Positions 5,970 to 6,647 of a DNA stretch of 6,647 nt are shown here, piece after piece (position 1 is the stretch's first letter; each line of letters begins with the position of its first letter). Where the stretch lies: assembly GCA_937884915.1 (NCBI GenBank), contig CALAAN010000184.1, positions 1 through 6,647 on the forward strand, written 5' to 3'. This DNA comes from an uncultured Oscillibacter sp. GTDB taxonomy: Bacteria > Bacillota > Clostridia > Oscillospirales > Oscillospiraceae. A program made the translations under genes and the position numbers. The notes under the pieces are model-generated. The model made no database searches and was not told the DNA's origin. It saw only the letters and a list, made by a program, of their open reading frames with translations.

Positions 5970-6647
5970 TTAGCTGCGCGCGTTTTTCCCGCGCAGCGCG
6001 ATCAGCACCTCGCCGATCGCCACGCTGATGATCGACCCGATCGTGATGGGCAAAAAGCCCGCAAGCGTCTCTGCGTCAAACGAGAGCGGGACGGCGGTAA
6101 AAATAATGGAAATGGCGATAAGCGCCATCGGCACGTAGGCGATCCATTTGAGCGCCGTGTCAGACCCCGGCACGCGGAACGGGCGCGGCGTCTTCGCATC
6201 CTCGCGCCGCAGCTTCAAAAATGCCGGAAACACGGGAAGATAGCTCAAAAGCAGCATCACGAGGTTCAGCGCGAAAAAGCTCCAGAAGAGCGACGAATCC
6301 GGCGACGCCATCTCGATGAGCACGCCTAAAATGCACACGCACGAGGCGACGACGCCCGACGTGACCGCCGCGCCGACGGGCATGTCGTTTTTCGCCCAGT
6401 GTCTGGCGAACACGCGCGGCATGTCGTTGTGGTCCGCCGCCAGCGCCGCCGTCGAATTGACGCCCATCGACCATGAGATCATGTTGCCGAACAGCGTCAC
6501 GAGGAACAAGAGTGCCACCACGCCCACGAGCACGCCGCCGCTGCCGCCCAGGATGAGCGACACCGCGTCGATGAGCCCCGAATCCACGCTGATCTCGCGC
6601 ACATCCACCGCCGCGCCGATGCCGAACGCCGAGAAGAGGTAGATGGC
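5970..6647 (-). CDS. APC-superfamily amino acid/polyamine permease, C-terminal part (partial)
   Basis: The C-terminal 225 aa of a membrane permease; the reading frame runs off the window edge, beginning AIYLFSAFGIGAAVDVREIS, so no start is visible. About five to six membrane segments are seen. The signature GNMISWSMGVNSTAALAAD (window residues about 55-73) followed by MPRVFARHW and PVGAAVTSGVVAS is typical of the APC exchangers related to glutamate/GABA and agmatine/putrescine antiporters. The tail ends in a short basic cytoplasmic stretch (RGKNARS). It precedes agmatine deiminase by 29 bases in the same direction. This is the order of the permease aguD and aguA in the enterococcal agmatine operon, so an agmatine import or agmatine/putrescine exchange role is likely but inferred from context. 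An unrelated amino acid specificity remains possible. Confidence 0.85.
   Translation of the reverse strand, partial: AIYLFSAFGIGAAVDVREISVDSGLIDAVSLILGGSGGVLVGVVALLFLVTLFGNMISWSMGVNSTAALAADHNDMPRVFARHWAKNDMPVGAAVTSGVVASCVCILGVLIEMASPDSSLFWSFFALNLVMLLLSYLPVFPAFLKLRREDAKTPRPFRVPGSDTALKWIAYVPMALIAISIIFTAVPLSFDAETLAGFLPITIGSIISVAIGEVLIALRGKNARS

Overview
The window carries six substantially or fully visible protein genes plus the last codons of a seventh. It reads as ordinary chromosomal DNA of a GC-rich anaerobic bacterium; I see no insertion sequence, phage gene, tRNA/rRNA, CRISPR array or broken gene. Strong Shine-Dalgarno sites, compact operons, U-tract hairpin terminators and a near-consensus sigma-70/sigma-A promoter fit a high-GC member of the Bacillota (a gut Clostridia type is my best guess). 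That placement is inference; a coriobacterial or negativicute origin cannot be excluded.

Layout: (1) At 2-34 the tail of a plus-strand gene converges on the first operon, and a perfect bidirectional terminator (54-90) separates them. (2) 3601 down to 89, minus strand: an AEC-family transporter, an NhaC-family antiporter and an M20D metallo-amidohydrolase. The last two are 14 bases apart; 79 bases separate the first two with no convincing terminator. (3) 3602-3873: a divergent control region. It has a strong minus-strand promoter, an ~185-base structured leader in front of the AEC gene, a plus-strand extended -10 box and a dyad that could be an operator. (4) 3874-4797, plus strand: a LysR-type regulator read divergently from that operon, closed by a hairpin terminator that also lies between it and the converging gene. 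(5) 6647 down to 4837, minus strand: an APC-superfamily permease (partial) followed 29 bases later by agmatine deiminase.

Likely function: the LysR regulator probably controls the AEC-NhaC-M20D operon in response to a small molecule. That operon looks like a unit for moving and hydrolysing an N-acylated or otherwise amide-linked amino acid, with cation or acid exchange. The permease-aguA pair matches the agmatine deiminase route (agmatine to N-carbamoylputrescine plus ammonia), with the permease as a candidate agmatine/putrescine exchanger. The next pathway enzyme is not in the window. I found no clear undescribed system; the most unusual items are the structured leader and the pairing of two unrelated carriers with one amidohydrolase.
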